Assembly: GCF_000092025.1 (NCBI RefSeq)
Contig: NC_003063.2
Span: forward strand, 62,001-126,000
Length of the DNA: 64,000 bases
Source of the DNA: Agrobacterium fabrum str. C58
GTDB lineage: Bacteria; Pseudomonadota; Alphaproteobacteria; Rhizobiales; Rhizobiaceae
Direction: 5' to 3'
A model generated the notes under the pieces. The model saw only the letters and a program-made list of their open reading frames with translations. It was not told where the DNA came from and did no database searches. The position numbers were made by a program, and so were the translations under genes. Shown here in pieces: positions 63,998 through 64,000 of this stretch (the first letter of the stretch is position 1; each line of letters begins with the position of its first letter).

Positions 63998-64000
63998 GGG

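Noticed and set aside
63960..64000. Possible start of a gene at ATG 63960 (MFDGSG...)
   Set aside because: No ribosome-binding site is visible and the stretch is mostly the hairpin at 63971-63997; 14 codons are too few to judge.

Overview
The window is about 60% GC and densely coded. It looks like a chromosome or chromid of Agrobacterium/Rhizobium (Rhizobiaceae, Alphaproteobacteria). The signs are the large number of ABC solute importers, a divergent ampR-ampC pair, ugpBAEC, a BacA/SbmA-like transporter, a soluble chemoreceptor ending in a CheR-docking pentapeptide, and three copies of a RIME-like palindromic repeat. I see no IS element, phage gene, tRNA, rRNA or CRISPR array. Everything here rests on reading the sequence and on family knowledge; no database search was run.

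Layout. 1-2674: a partial BacA/SbmA-like transporter and a membrane GGDEF protein. 2831-12213: a LacI-controlled uptake and catabolic locus with a CUT2-type ABC importer, a phosphotriesterase-family hydrolase, a glutaminase-like protein without a catalytic Cys, an inverted PfkB kinase, a BtpA/SgcQ protein, an M20 carbamoylase-type hydrolase and a cupin. 12687-17578: a Pls/PosA-type single-module peptide synthetase with three C-terminal hexapeptide-repeat domains, and an upstream Asp/Glu-racemase-family gene. 17784-24375: an SDR/TetR divergent pair, an NCS2 base permease, ampC-ampR and chrA. 24466-28687: an ECF sigma factor, membrane anti-sigma-like protein, periplasmic Spy/CnrX-like protein, DUF1800 and DUF1501 operon. 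28839-33970: a spermidine/putrescine-type ABC importer with a hydantoin-racemase-like enzyme. 34196-40695: a DEDDh exonuclease, an unrecognised protein, a lipoprotein, a lytic transglycosylase, a double-PAS chemoreceptor and a PhnB-like protein. 40956-45317: ugpBAEC. 45390-52157: a GH51 arabinofuranosidase operon with a CUT1 importer and an ArsR-like regulator. 52351-63764: a LacI/TetR-flanked locus with two related binding proteins, a DUF2264 protein, a 2-hydroxyacid dehydrogenase, a sugar isomerase-like protein and a second CUT1 importer.

How it works together. The window is mostly accessory nutrient scavenging: five ABC import systems, each next to its own enzymes and usually its own regulator, with operator-like palindromes visible at most promoters. 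The GH51 operon and the DUF2264 locus are neighbours and could handle sugars from the same plant glycan; this is inference. The features most worth follow-up are the Pls-like synthetase, whose specificity residues resemble a lysine code, with its racemase; the ECF/DUF1800/DUF1501 operon; and the phosphotriesterase/BtpA/M20 locus.
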